Part shown: piece by piece, positions 7,884-16,044 of the stretch
Layout of the letters: each line of letters opens with the position of its first letter
Numbering within the stretch: the stretch's first letter is position 1
From: Serpentinimonas sp.
GTDB lineage: Bacteria > Pseudomonadota > Gammaproteobacteria > Burkholderiales > Burkholderiaceae_C
Direction of reading: 5' to 3'
Length of the DNA: 25,846 nt
NCBI GenBank assembly: GCA_025458665.1
Contig: JALOSG010000010.1
Span: 1 to 25,846 of the forward strand
Translations under genes and position numbers: made by a program
Notes under the pieces: generated by a model
What the model saw: only the letters and a program-made list of their open reading frames with translations
Database searches by the model: none
What the model was told of the DNA's origin: nothing

Positions 7884-8672
7884 TCAGCGGGCAATGGCAC
7901 CAGCAAGCTGTCCCGTCCCGGTATTTTCCGGGACGCAGAGGGCCATGATGAGCGAAATATTGTCCCGTCCTCCTGCTGCGTTGGCTGCATCCATCAACGC
8001 CTGACCAGCGGTCTCCAGATTGGGATGATCGGTCAGAATTTCGGCCATGTGCTCGTCGCTCAGCATGTCATTGAGCCCATCCGAGCAAAGCAGGTAGACG
8101 TCATCGGGGGCCAGAGAGTGCTCGCTCACGTCCGCGCGCACTTCTCCCTCCATGCCCAGCGCACGCGTGAGCAGATTCTTGTAGGGCGCAAACCGGGCTA
8201 CGCCCGGAGTGATCAGGCCGGCATCGATCTGTTCCTGGAGCATGGAGTGGTCGCGGGTCAAGGACAGCAACTCTCCATTGCGCCAACGGTAGAGCCGGGA
8301 GTCGCCAATATGTCCCACCACCAGCCGGTCGCCCAGAAAGACTGCCACCACCAGCGTGGTGCCCATGCCGCGGTAGGCCTGGGTGTGGCGCGATGCATCG
8401 AACACGGCCAGGTTGGCGGCCGCCACGCTGCGCATGAGCAGCGGCGCAATGTCCTCGTCGGGTTGGCCCTCCAGGCGCGAGCGCTCCAGCACCGGGGCCA
8501 GCTGCTCCAGTACCACGCGGGTGGCCATTTCGCTGGCCACTTCGCCCGCGCTGTAGCCGCCCATGCCGTCGGCCAGCACCGCCAGACCGGCGTGCGGAAG
8601 TACCGCCAGAGCATCCTCGTTGTTCTGGCGTACCCGCCCTACATGGGTCAGGCTGAAAAACTCGCAGTGCAT
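7884..8672 (-). CDS. PP2C-family Ser/Thr protein phosphatase (Stp/PrpC type)
   Basis: A 262-residue single-domain PPM phosphatase. All the motifs are present: R-Q-N-N-E-D (15-20), L-A-D-G-M-G-G (33-39), G-M-G-T-T (102-106), H-I-G-D-S-R (121-126), C-S-D-G-L (196-200) and G-G-R-D-N (234-238). These supply the Asp residues that hold the two Mn/Mg ions, so it should be active. Bacterial Stp/PrpC enzymes remove phosphate from Ser/Thr residues placed by Hanks-type kinases or, in partner-switch systems, from STAS-domain proteins. The start at MHCEFFSLTHVGRVRQ is chosen because it gives the family N-terminus; the frame stays open further upstream but that part is non-conserved. It is the first gene of the minus-strand cluster with the FHA and MBL genes. 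A TATAAA hexamer on the minus strand near 8754-8759 could be its -10. Confidence 0.93.
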   Translation of the reverse strand: MHCEFFSLTHVGRVRQNNEDALAVLPHAGLAVLADGMGGYSAGEVASEMATRVVLEQLAPVLERSRLEGQPDEDIAPLLMRSVAAANLAVFDASRHTQAYRGMGTTLVVAVFLGDRLVVGHIGDSRLYRWRNGELLSLTRDHSMLQEQIDAGLITPGVARFAPYKNLLTRALGMEGEVRADVSEHSLAPDDVYLLCSDGLNDMLSDEHMAEILTDHPNLETAGQALMDAANAAGGRDNISLIMALCVPENTGTGQLAGAIAR

Positions 8673-8785
8673 GCGACTACCCACGTCCTTTGCGGCGCGA
8701 AGCCACACTGGGGCCTGATTTTTGTGGCCTCCGCTAACACCCTGATCACACTGTTTATATCCCAAGTTGCACTGCGTTCCGCTAC
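8673..8785 (-). promoter_or_regulatory. Intergenic region upstream of the PP2C phosphatase gene
   Basis: A short AT-richer stretch between the sucCD terminator and the phosphatase ATG. On the minus strand it carries GATATAAAC, whose TATAAA (8754-8759) is a reasonable -10 hexamer. No convincing -35 lies 16-18 bases upstream, so the promoter may need an activator or be weak. The implied leader is about 75 bases. An AGGA about 14 bases before the ATG is a poor Shine-Dalgarno candidate. Confidence 0.35.
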
Positions 8786-8823
8786 AAAAAGCAACAGGCC
8801 AGCCCCCATCCGGGAGGCTGGCC
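8786..8823 (-). terminator. Probable rho-independent terminator of sucCD
   Basis: An 8-bp perfect GC-rich inverted repeat, GGCCAGCC (8797-8804) with GGCTGGCC (8816-8823), encloses an 11-base loop. Read on the minus strand it is followed by TGTTGC and then five T residues (8786-8790). It lies 27-64 bases beyond the sucD stop. The T-run is separated from the stem by six bases, so it is not a textbook terminator. Confidence 0.6.
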
Positions 8824-8849
8824 CGCAAAGTGAAAAAACGCGGTTGGAT

Positions 8850-9743
8850 TTACAGCATGGCCTTCAGCAGTTTGCCCATCTCAGACGGGTTGCGCGTGAC
8901 CTTGAAGCCACACTCTTCCATGATGGCGAGCTTGGCATCGGCCGTGTCGGCACCACCGGAAATCAATGCGCCGGCGTGGCCCATGCGCTTGCCCGGAGGG
9001 GCGGTGACACCCGCGATGAAGCCCACGATGGGCTTCTTCATGTTGGCCTTGCACCACATCGCGGCTTCGGCTTCGTCGGGGCCGCCAATTTCGCCAATCA
9101 TGATGACGGCGTCGGTGTCGGGGTCGTCATTGAAGGCGCGCATCACGTCGATGTGCTTCAGGCCGTTGATGGGGTCGCCACCAATGCCCACGGCGCTGGA
9201 CTGGCCCAGACCGATCTCGGTGAGCTGTGCCACGGCTTCGTAGGTCAGGGTGCCGGAGCGCGACACCACGCCAATGCGGCCTTTCCTGTGGATGTGGCCG
9301 GGCATGATGCCGATCTTGATCTCGTCGGGCGTGATCAGGCCCGGGCAGTTGGGGCCCAGCAGCAGCGTCTTCTTGCCACCGGCCGCTTCCTTGGCTTTCA
9401 TGCGGTTGCGCACTTCCAGCATGTCCTTCACGGGAATGCCTTCGGTGATGCAGATGGCCAGATCCAGGTCGGCTTCCACGGCTTCCCAGATGGCGGCGGC
9501 GGCGCCGGCGGGCGGCACATAGATCACCGACACGGTGGCGCCGGTCTGCGTGGCTGCTTCCTTCACCGAGGCATAGATGGGAATGTTGAAGATCGACTCA
9601 CCGGCCTTCTTCGGGTTCACACCGGCCACGAAGCAGTTCTTGCCGTTGGCGTATTCCTGGCACTTCTCGGTGTGGAACTGACCGGTCTTGCCCGTGATGC
9701 CCTGGGTGATGACCTTGGTGTCTTTGTTGATGTAGATGGACAT
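8850..9743 (-). CDS. sucD: Succinyl-CoA synthetase (ADP-forming), alpha subunit
   Basis: A 297-residue subunit of the TCA-cycle enzyme that converts succinyl-CoA and ADP/GDP plus phosphate to succinate and ATP/GTP. It shows the CoA-binding Rossmann start (V-I-T-Q-G-I-T-G-K-T-G near 11-21), the G-P-N-C-P-G-L-I-T-P segment, and the active-site region G-H-A-G-A-L-I-S-G-G near 255-264, whose histidine is phosphorylated in the cycle. Length is normal for the family. It lies 18 bases after sucC with an AGGA about 14 bases ahead of the ATG, and is the second gene of a sucCD operon ended by the hairpin at 8786-8823. Confidence 0.98.
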   Translation of the reverse strand: MSIYINKDTKVITQGITGKTGQFHTEKCQEYANGKNCFVAGVNPKKAGESIFNIPIYASVKEAATQTGATVSVIYVPPAGAAAAIWEAVEADLDLAICITEGIPVKDMLEVRNRMKAKEAAGGKKTLLLGPNCPGLITPDEIKIGIMPGHIHRKGRIGVVSRSGTLTYEAVAQLTEIGLGQSSAVGIGGDPINGLKHIDVMRAFNDDPDTDAVIMIGEIGGPDEAEAAMWCKANMKKPIVGFIAGVTAPPGKRMGHAGALISGGADTADAKLAIMEECGFKVTRNPSEMGKLLKAML

Positions 9744-9761
9744 GGCTGTTCTCGCTTTCCT

Positions 9762-10925
<1,164 letters not shown>

Positions 10926-11042
10926 GGGATTTCTCAGTGGGAGTGGTTCAACGACACGTCCGACCTTGCGGCAAAACTGCGGGGCAGACGTAGCTGCACG
11001 AAGCGCCATTTTGCGGGCAGGCAAGGAACACTCGAACAGCCA

Positions 11043-11075
11043 AATGTATCATGCGGCAATGCACAAAACTTGTGC
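11043..11075 (-). promoter_or_regulatory. sucC promoter with palindromic putative operator
   Basis: On the minus strand an extended -10 element TGATACATT occupies 11043-11051. Twelve bases upstream of the hexamer is a perfect 6-3-6 inverted repeat, GCACAA-GTT-TTGTGC (11061-11075), covering the place where the -35 hexamer should be (about 11066-11071 at 17-bp spacing). No consensus -35 is present, as expected for an extended -10 promoter or an activator/repressor site. The promoter would drive sucCD with a leader of about 110 bases. The bound regulator is unknown. Confidence 0.45.
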
Positions 11076-11155
11076 GAAGCTGACAGCGGCGCCCTGCCAC
11101 GCGCCACAAATCCGCACCAGATTCACCCCTGATTCCATCCAGAGAGGCTCAGAAC

Positions 11156-12118
11156 ATGGCCCCCGCTTCATCTCCAGGCTCTGCCGCTATGCCCGGTACG
11201 CACCGCATTTTCATCGACGGCGAAGCCGGCACCACCGGGCTGCAAATCCGCGAGCAGCTGGCCGGTATGGCGGGCCTGCAACTCCTGAGCATTGCCCCCG
11301 AGCAGCGCAAAGACCCGGCGGCCAAGCGCGCCATCATGGCCGAAGCCGATGTCGTCATCCTTTGCCTGCACGACGACGCGGCCCGCGAATCCGTGGCCAT
11401 GGTCGATGCGCTGCGGGCCAGCGGCAGCCGGGGGCCCCGCATCATCGACGCCTCCACTGCGCACCGCACTGCACCGGGCTGGGTGTACGGTTTCCCGGAA
11501 CTGTGCGCGGGCCAGCGCGAAGCGGTGCAGCGGGCCGACCGCGTGGCCAACCCGGGCTGCTACGCCACCGGCGCCATTGCGCTGCTGCGCCCGCTGATAG
11601 ACGCCGGCTTGCTGAGCCCCGACCAACCCGTATGCCTGCCCAGTGTGAGTGGTTACTCCGGCGGTGGCCGCACCATGATCGAAGCCTACGAGGCGGGCAC
11701 TGCGGCGCCCTTCGAGCTGTATGCGCTGGGCCTGAGCCACAAGCACATTCCCGAGATCATGGCCTGTACCGGCCTGAAGCGCCGGCCCCTGTTCGTGCCG
11801 GCGGTGGGCAATTTCCGCCAGGGCATGCTGGTGCAGTTGCCGCTGCACCTGGACGAGTTGCCGGGCAAGCCCACGGCTGCCCAGTTGCACGACGCACTGG
11901 CGCGCCACTACGCCGGCAGTGAGTGGGTGCAGGTACTGCCCGCCACCGAAGACGGCAAGCTCGACGCCGTGGCGCTGGCCGGCACCAACCGGCTGGAGTT
12001 GCGGGTGTTTGCGCACGAGGCCCACCGGCATGCGGTGCTGGTGGCCCGGCTGGACAACCTGGGCAAGGGTGCCAGCGGCGCGGCGGTACAGAACCTGCGG
12101 CTGATGCTGGGGCTGTGA
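11156..12118 (+). CDS. argC: N-acetyl-gamma-glutamyl-phosphate reductase (type 2)
   Basis: A 320-residue NADPH-dependent enzyme of arginine synthesis that reduces N-acetyl-gamma-glutamyl phosphate to the semialdehyde. F-I-D-G-E-A-G-T-T-G-L-Q-I near the N-terminus is the type 2 nucleotide-binding loop. V-A-N-P-G-C-Y-A-T-G holds the catalytic cysteine (Cys135 from the first ATG). H-K-H-I-P-E-I and F-V-P-A-V-G-N-F are family blocks. The length fits the short argC2 form (about 310 residues), not the roughly 345-residue type 1. The ATG at 11156 is preceded by AGAGAGG at about ten bases. A second ATG at 11189 would give a 309-residue protein closer to the family start, so the true start is undecided. 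It is divergent from sucC and convergent with the MBL hydrolase. Confidence 0.94.
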   Translation: MAPASSPGSAAMPGTHRIFIDGEAGTTGLQIREQLAGMAGLQLLSIAPEQRKDPAAKRAIMAEADVVILCLHDDAARESVAMVDALRASGSRGPRIIDASTAHRTAPGWVYGFPELCAGQREAVQRADRVANPGCYATGAIALLRPLIDAGLLSPDQPVCLPSVSGYSGGGRTMIEAYEAGTAAPFELYALGLSHKHIPEIMACTGLKRRPLFVPAVGNFRQGMLVQLPLHLDELPGKPTAAQLHDALARHYAGSEWVQVLPATEDGKLDAVALAGTNRLELRVFAHEAHRHAVLVARLDNLGKGASGAAVQNLRLMLGL

Positions 12119-12160
12119 TGCTGGCGCTCTGATACCAGGGCGGTGCCTGCGGGGCGCTGC

Positions 12161-13138
12161 TCAGGTGTTGTAGACCGTGTCGCCAGCCACCCGGGCAGCG
12201 CCCGAGCGCTCCAGGTCGGTCACGAGCTCGCGCAACCAGTCTTCCACCGGTTGGCCGGCTGCGTGGTCGCGGTGCAGCGCAACCAGGTACGGTGTCTGGC
12301 GGGCCCAGTCCAGCAGGCTGGTCCAGCCCACGGTCTGCCATTCCAGCAACCGGAACTTCAGCAGCACCTTGAGCGCGTAGCGCACATGGGCTTCAGGGGA
12401 GCGGATGAACTGTTCCAGCCGTCGGCGCGCCCGGGCCAGCGCATCCCTCACCACCGGCGGCATGCTGCCCGGTGCCAGCGCCAGGTCGTCGGGGGTTGTG
12501 GCATCCTGCTGGACGCCGAAGGGGGAGCCATGGCCTGGAATGACCACGCGCGGTGCCAGCGACTCGATCAGGTCCAGCGTATCGCCCACGCAATCGAAAG
12601 AGGGTTCACCTAGGAGTTCCGGGAACACCACGCCAAAGCCGTTTTCCCACAGCGCATCGCCCGAAATGAGGGTGCGGGTTTCGGGTTCGAACAGCAGCGC
12701 GGCGTGCGGGTCGTGGCCGGGCGCCGCCTTCACCAGCCAGTGCCGGCCGGCCAGATCCAGGCTCTGCCCAGGCAGCAGCAGGTCATCGAACTCGAAGCGT
12801 GGGCAGTGCTGGCCGGTGGCGTCGTAAGAGAGCTCGCGCAGGTTCCAGACCTTCACAGCCTCGGCCTCGCCGGGTGGAATCAGGGTGCGCAGGCCCGGGT
12901 AGCGCAGTTGCAGGGCCGCATTGCCGCCGCAATGGTCGCTGTGCAGGTGGGTGTTGATGAGCAGGTCGAGCGTGCGCCCGCGCAGCGCCGCCGTGACCAG
13001 ATCCACGGTCTGGCTCGACTGGGTGCAGTAACCCGAATCCACCAGCGCGCTGTGTTCGCCGTCGTCGAACAGCACGTTGTTGGCCGAGAGCCAGTTGCGC
13101 TCCAGCAGCGTAACGCCAGGGGGGAGTGAAACAGCCAT
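12161..13138 (-). CDS. Metallo-beta-lactamase-fold hydrolase (glyoxalase II-like)
   Basis: A 325-residue soluble MBL-fold protein. It has the complete binuclear metal set: H64-L-H66-S-D68-H69, His142 (A-A-P-G-H-D-P-H), Asp161 (L-I-S-G-D-A-L-W) and His203 (V-I-P-G-H-G-S-P-F). After the MBL core (about 10-210) comes a helical C-terminal part of about 110 residues, an arrangement seen in thioesterase/lactonase-like MBL proteins that carry an extra substrate-covering domain. The substrate is not evident. It sits 59 bases after fadD on the same strand, so it may act on an acyl-CoA or related product, but this is context only. A weak terminator-like hairpin lies in the gap. The start ATG at 13138 has no obvious Shine-Dalgarno. 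Confidence 0.85.
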   Translation of the reverse strand: MAVSLPPGVTLLERNWLSANNVLFDDGEHSALVDSGYCTQSSQTVDLVTAALRGRTLDLLINTHLHSDHCGGNAALQLRYPGLRTLIPPGEAEAVKVWNLRELSYDATGQHCPRFEFDDLLLPGQSLDLAGRHWLVKAAPGHDPHAALLFEPETRTLISGDALWENGFGVVFPELLGEPSFDCVGDTLDLIESLAPRVVIPGHGSPFGVQQDATTPDDLALAPGSMPPVVRDALARARRRLEQFIRSPEAHVRYALKVLLKFRLLEWQTVGWTSLLDWARQTPYLVALHRDHAAGQPVEDWLRELVTDLERSGAARVAGDTVYNT

Positions 13139-13166
13139 GGTGCTAGCTTAGCGCTTCCCGCCCTGA

Positions 13167-13186
13167 AGCAAAACCCCTGGCTGGGG
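13167..13186 (-). terminator. Possible weak terminator after fadD
   Basis: On the minus strand CCCC-AGCCA-GGGG followed by TTTT (13170-13186 plus flank) forms a short 4-bp GC stem with a brief T-run, 12-28 bases after the fadD stop. The stem is short, so partial read-through into the MBL gene is possible. Confidence 0.35.
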
Positions 13187-13197
13187 CGGTGCGGTCT

Positions 13198-14889
13198 TCA
13201 CTTCTGGCGCAGTTCGCGGCGCAGGATCTTGCCCACGTTGCTCTTGGGCAGTTCGTCGCGGAACTCGATGTACTTGGGCCGCTTGTAGCCAGTGAGGTTG
13301 TCGTGGCAGTAGCGCGCCACGGCTTCCTCGGTCAGGGTGGGATCGCTGCGCACCACGTACACCTTGATGACTTCGCCCGAATGCGCATCCGGCACGCCCA
13401 CGGCCGCGCACTCCACCACGCCCGGGCACAGGGAAATGACATTTTCCAGCTCGGTGGGGAACACGTTGAAGCCCGAGACAATGATCATGTCCTTCTTGCG
13501 GTCCACGATGCGCACGAAGCCGCCGTCGTCCATGACACCAATGTCCCCGGTGCGCATGTAGCCATCGGCGGTGAAGGCTTTGGCGGTTTCTTCAGGCTGG
13601 TTGTAGTAGCCGCGCATGACGTTGGGGCCGCTGATGCAGATCTCTCCGGACTGGCCCGGCGGCAGAGTCTGGCCGTCGTCGTCCTTGATGGCGATGGAAA
13701 TGCTGGGCAGCGGCAGCCCGATGTGGCCCGAGTAGTTCTCGTTGGTCACCGGGTTGTTGGTGCCGATGGCGCAGGTCTCGCTCATGCCCCAGCCCTCGAT
13801 CATGGCGCTCTTGGTCACGGCTTTCCATTGGCGCGCCGTGCCTTCGGAGGCGGCCATACCGCCGGCCTGCGACATGACGAGGCTGGAAAAATCGAGCTGG
13901 CGGAAGCGCGGGTTGAGCAGCAGGCCGTTGAACAGCGTGTTCACCGCCGGCAGCATGTGGAAGGGCCGCTTTTTCAGCACTTCCACGAATTTGGGGATAT
14001 CGCGCGGGTTGGGGATGAGCGTCATCAGCGCGCCCTGGCGCATGGCCAGCAGGCTCAGGGTGAGCGCGAAGATGTGGTAAAGCGGCAGCGCCATGATGTG
14101 GTTGGCCTTGCGCACATCGCCTATCTTGTCCAGCGCCGGGGTGAACCAGGCCTCGGCTTGCAGCGTGGCGGCAATCACGTTGTGGTGCGTCAGTACAGCG
14201 CCCTTGGACAGCCCGGTGGTGCCACCGGTGTACTGCAGGAAGGCGATGGAATCGTGGTCCACCGCGCCCGGTTTGAGGGTGAGGTTGTAGCCCTGATCCA
14301 GCGCCGCACGGAACGGGACAATCGTTCGGTCGCCCTCGGGGCCCTGGAGCGGCAGTTTGTAGGCGGGCACCATCTTGCCCAGGTGGCGCACCGCGAAAGT
14401 GATCCACTGGCCATACCAGAAGCCCAGCAAATCTCCCAGGCTGGCCACCACCACGTGCTTCACGCGGGTGTCGTCCATCACTTCTTCCAGCGTGTGGGCA
14501 AAGTTTTCCAGGATGACGATGGCCTCGGCGCCCGAATCCCGCAACTGGTGCTTGAGCTCGCGGGCCGTGTACAGCGGGTTCACATTCACGCAGGTGTAGC
14601 CCGCGCGCAGCACCGCCGCCATGGTCACCAGGAACTGCGGCACATTGGGCAGCATGATGGCCACGCGCGAACCCGTGGGCAGGCCCAGCCCCTGCAGGTA
14701 GGCGCCGAGTGCGGCACTCATGCGGTCCAGCTGGCCATAGGTCATCCAGGCGTCCATGCACACGGATACCGGCGAGTTCGCGTTGCGCTTGAAGGCGCTT
14801 TCCAGCAGCTCGTTCAGGGAGCGGTACTCCCCGGGGTCGATCTCGTGAGGAACGCCGGGCGGGTAATTCTTGAGCCAGATTTTTTCCAT
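13198..14889 (-). CDS. fadD: Long-chain fatty acid-CoA ligase
   Basis: A 563-residue AMP-forming acyl-CoA synthetase (ANL superfamily), which activates fatty acids with ATP and CoA for beta-oxidation. It shows the P-loop Y-T-G-G-T-T-G-L-S-K-G (220-230), the linker block E-G-W-G-M-S-E-T (365-372), G-Y-M-R-T-G-D-I (443-450), D-R-K-K-D-M-I-I-V-S-G-F-N-V (463-476) and the catalytic lysine Lys554 in P-K-S-N-V-G-K. The P-x4-G-K context is the kind of site acetylated by Pat-type GNAT enzymes in this family. The start M-E-K-I-W-L-K-N-Y-P is the usual FadD N-terminus. Upstream (14962-14984, minus strand) lies a GGACTAGGGAA element shared with the GNAT gene. It is divergent from the lipase-like gene. 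Confidence 0.96.
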   Translation of the reverse strand: MEKIWLKNYPPGVPHEIDPGEYRSLNELLESAFKRNANSPVSVCMDAWMTYGQLDRMSAALGAYLQGLGLPTGSRVAIMLPNVPQFLVTMAAVLRAGYTCVNVNPLYTARELKHQLRDSGAEAIVILENFAHTLEEVMDDTRVKHVVVASLGDLLGFWYGQWITFAVRHLGKMVPAYKLPLQGPEGDRTIVPFRAALDQGYNLTLKPGAVDHDSIAFLQYTGGTTGLSKGAVLTHHNVIAATLQAEAWFTPALDKIGDVRKANHIMALPLYHIFALTLSLLAMRQGALMTLIPNPRDIPKFVEVLKKRPFHMLPAVNTLFNGLLLNPRFRQLDFSSLVMSQAGGMAASEGTARQWKAVTKSAMIEGWGMSETCAIGTNNPVTNENYSGHIGLPLPSISIAIKDDDGQTLPPGQSGEICISGPNVMRGYYNQPEETAKAFTADGYMRTGDIGVMDDGGFVRIVDRKKDMIIVSGFNVFPTELENVISLCPGVVECAAVGVPDAHSGEVIKVYVVRSDPTLTEEAVARYCHDNLTGYKRPKYIEFRDELPKSNVGKILRRELRQK

Positions 14890-14961
14890 GGGGAGACGGG
14901 TGCAGCGGTTGACCGAAAATGCGCAATGACCGCAGATTGTGTCTGTCGCCACCCGCAAGCC

Positions 14962-14984
14962 ATGACAGGGCTATTCCCTAGTCC
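14962..14984 (-). promoter_or_regulatory. GGACTAGGGAA regulatory element upstream of fadD
   Basis: On the minus strand the sequence reads GGACTAGGGAATAGCCCT and runs straight into TGTCAT, a possible -10. It contains the spaced inverted repeat AGGG-n5-CCCT. Eleven bases are identical, and 15 of 18 overall, to the element at 16016-16033 in front of the GNAT gene, with the -10 candidate at the same offset (position 18). The implied start lies about 65 bases before the fadD ATG. A regulator-dependent promoter is inferred because no -35 consensus is present. Confidence 0.45.
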
Positions 14985-15056
14985 GTGTCGCACAAAGCAC
15001 ACCCGGAGCCGGCAGCCGACGCTTCCCGCTCACCAGACCACAGCAAGCGCTTACCC

Positions 15057-16022
15057 ATGATTGCCTGGCTACAACGCACCCTCGTTCTGCTCACTTTGGC
15101 CGCAACGCTGGCCTGGCTCTGGTGGCTCTGGCCTGAGCGCCCCCTGATGGCTTTGCTTGGGCTGGTGTTCGGGCTGGGCGGGCTCGCCTGGGTGCTGGCA
15201 TTGGAGTTCGCCCTGGTGGGCTGGGCATGGAGGCGCGGGGTGGGCGGCGCGCTGCCCCCGTCCGACCAGCGGTATGCCCCTGGTGCCATCACTTTGCTGC
15301 GCGCGTGGTGGCTTGAGGTGGGGTGCGCCCTTCGCGTGTTCGCATGGTGGCAGCCTTTCCGGGCCCGGGCGCTTCCCGATTCGGTCCCCAGCGGACACAC
15401 CGGGATGCCCGGTGTGGTGCTGGTGCACGGCTACCTGTGCAACCGCGGGTTCTGGACAGCCTGGATGCAGGCGCTGCGTGCGCGCGGCATTCCCTATGTG
15501 GCCGTGACGCTGGAGCCGCCGTTTGCCGGTATCGAGTCCCACGTCATGGCGGTGGAGGAGGCGGTGCAGCGCTTGCGTGCCACCACCGGGCAGGCGCCCT
15601 GGCTGGTGGGCCACAGCATGGGCGGGCTGGTGGTGCGGGCCTGGTGGCGCAGCGCCCGAGAGGCGCGCAGTCCCGGCCAGAGCAGCCCGGACTTGGCCAC
15701 CGTGGGCCGCGTGGTCACTCTGGGTTCCCCCCACCATGGCACGTGGATGGCCCGCTTCAGCAACACCGACAGCGGCCAGCAGATGCAACAGAACAGCCCC
15801 TGGCTGCAGGCGCTGGCCGCCAGCGAAGGGCCCGCCGAGCGCGCCCGGATGGAATGCTGGCACACGCCCTGTGACAACATCGTCTACCCGTGGGGCACTG
15901 CGGTATTGCCCGGCGCTGAAGAGCGCGTGGTACCCGGCGTGGGCCACGTGGGGCTGGCCTTTCACCCCGAAGTGCTGCAATCGGTGCTGGGCCGGCTAAC
16001 CCCTGGCCACAGACGGGACTAG
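15057..16022 (+). CDS. Membrane-anchored alpha/beta hydrolase, lipase-like
   Basis: A 321-residue protein. Residues about 8-25 and 31-56 are two hydrophobic helices likely to anchor it in the inner membrane. The rest is an alpha/beta-hydrolase domain with the oxyanion segment V-L-V-H-G-Y (121-126), the nucleophile elbow G-H-S187-M-G-G, and likely Asp273 (C-D-N-I-V-Y-P) and His297 (G-V-G-H-V-G-L-A-F-H) to complete the triad. T-L-G-S-P-H-H-G-T after the elbow is typical of triacylglycerol lipases of the PGAP1/LipA type. The substrate is unknown; an ester lipid is the best guess, and the fadD neighbour fits a fatty-acid role. The ATG at 15057 is preferred; an upstream in-frame GTG at 14985 would add 24 polar residues and start immediately beside the GGACTAGGGAA element. 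Confidence 0.84.
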   Translation: MIAWLQRTLVLLTLAATLAWLWWLWPERPLMALLGLVFGLGGLAWVLALEFALVGWAWRRGVGGALPPSDQRYAPGAITLLRAWWLEVGCALRVFAWWQPFRARALPDSVPSGHTGMPGVVLVHGYLCNRGFWTAWMQALRARGIPYVAVTLEPPFAGIESHVMAVEEAVQRLRATTGQAPWLVGHSMGGLVVRAWWRSAREARSPGQSSPDLATVGRVVTLGSPHHGTWMARFSNTDSGQQMQQNSPWLQALAASEGPAERARMECWHTPCDNIVYPWGTAVLPGAEERVVPGVGHVGLAFHPEVLQSVLGRLTPGHRRD

Positions 16023-16038
16023 GGAAAACCCTTATATT
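16016..16038 (+). promoter_or_regulatory. GGACTAGGGAA element and leaderless -10 of the GNAT gene
   Basis: GGACTAGGGAAAACCCT (16016-16032) overlaps the last codons and TAG stop of the lipase gene. It contains AGGG-AAAA-CCCT and runs into TATATT (16033-16038), a good -10. Six bases separate the -10 from the ATG at 16045, so the message should be leaderless. No -35 hexamer is evident, which points to an activator bound at the inverted repeat. The same element lies in front of fadD. Confidence 0.5.
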
Positions 16039-16044
16039 TCGCCC

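Noticed and set aside
14974..16026. The 11-bp inverted repeats TTCCCTAGTCC and GGACTAGGGAA around the lipase gene, as terminal repeats of a mobile element.
   Set aside because: No transposase or target-site duplication is present. The similarity extends beyond the 11 bases toward fadD and the GNAT gene with matching -10 positions, which fits promoter elements better.
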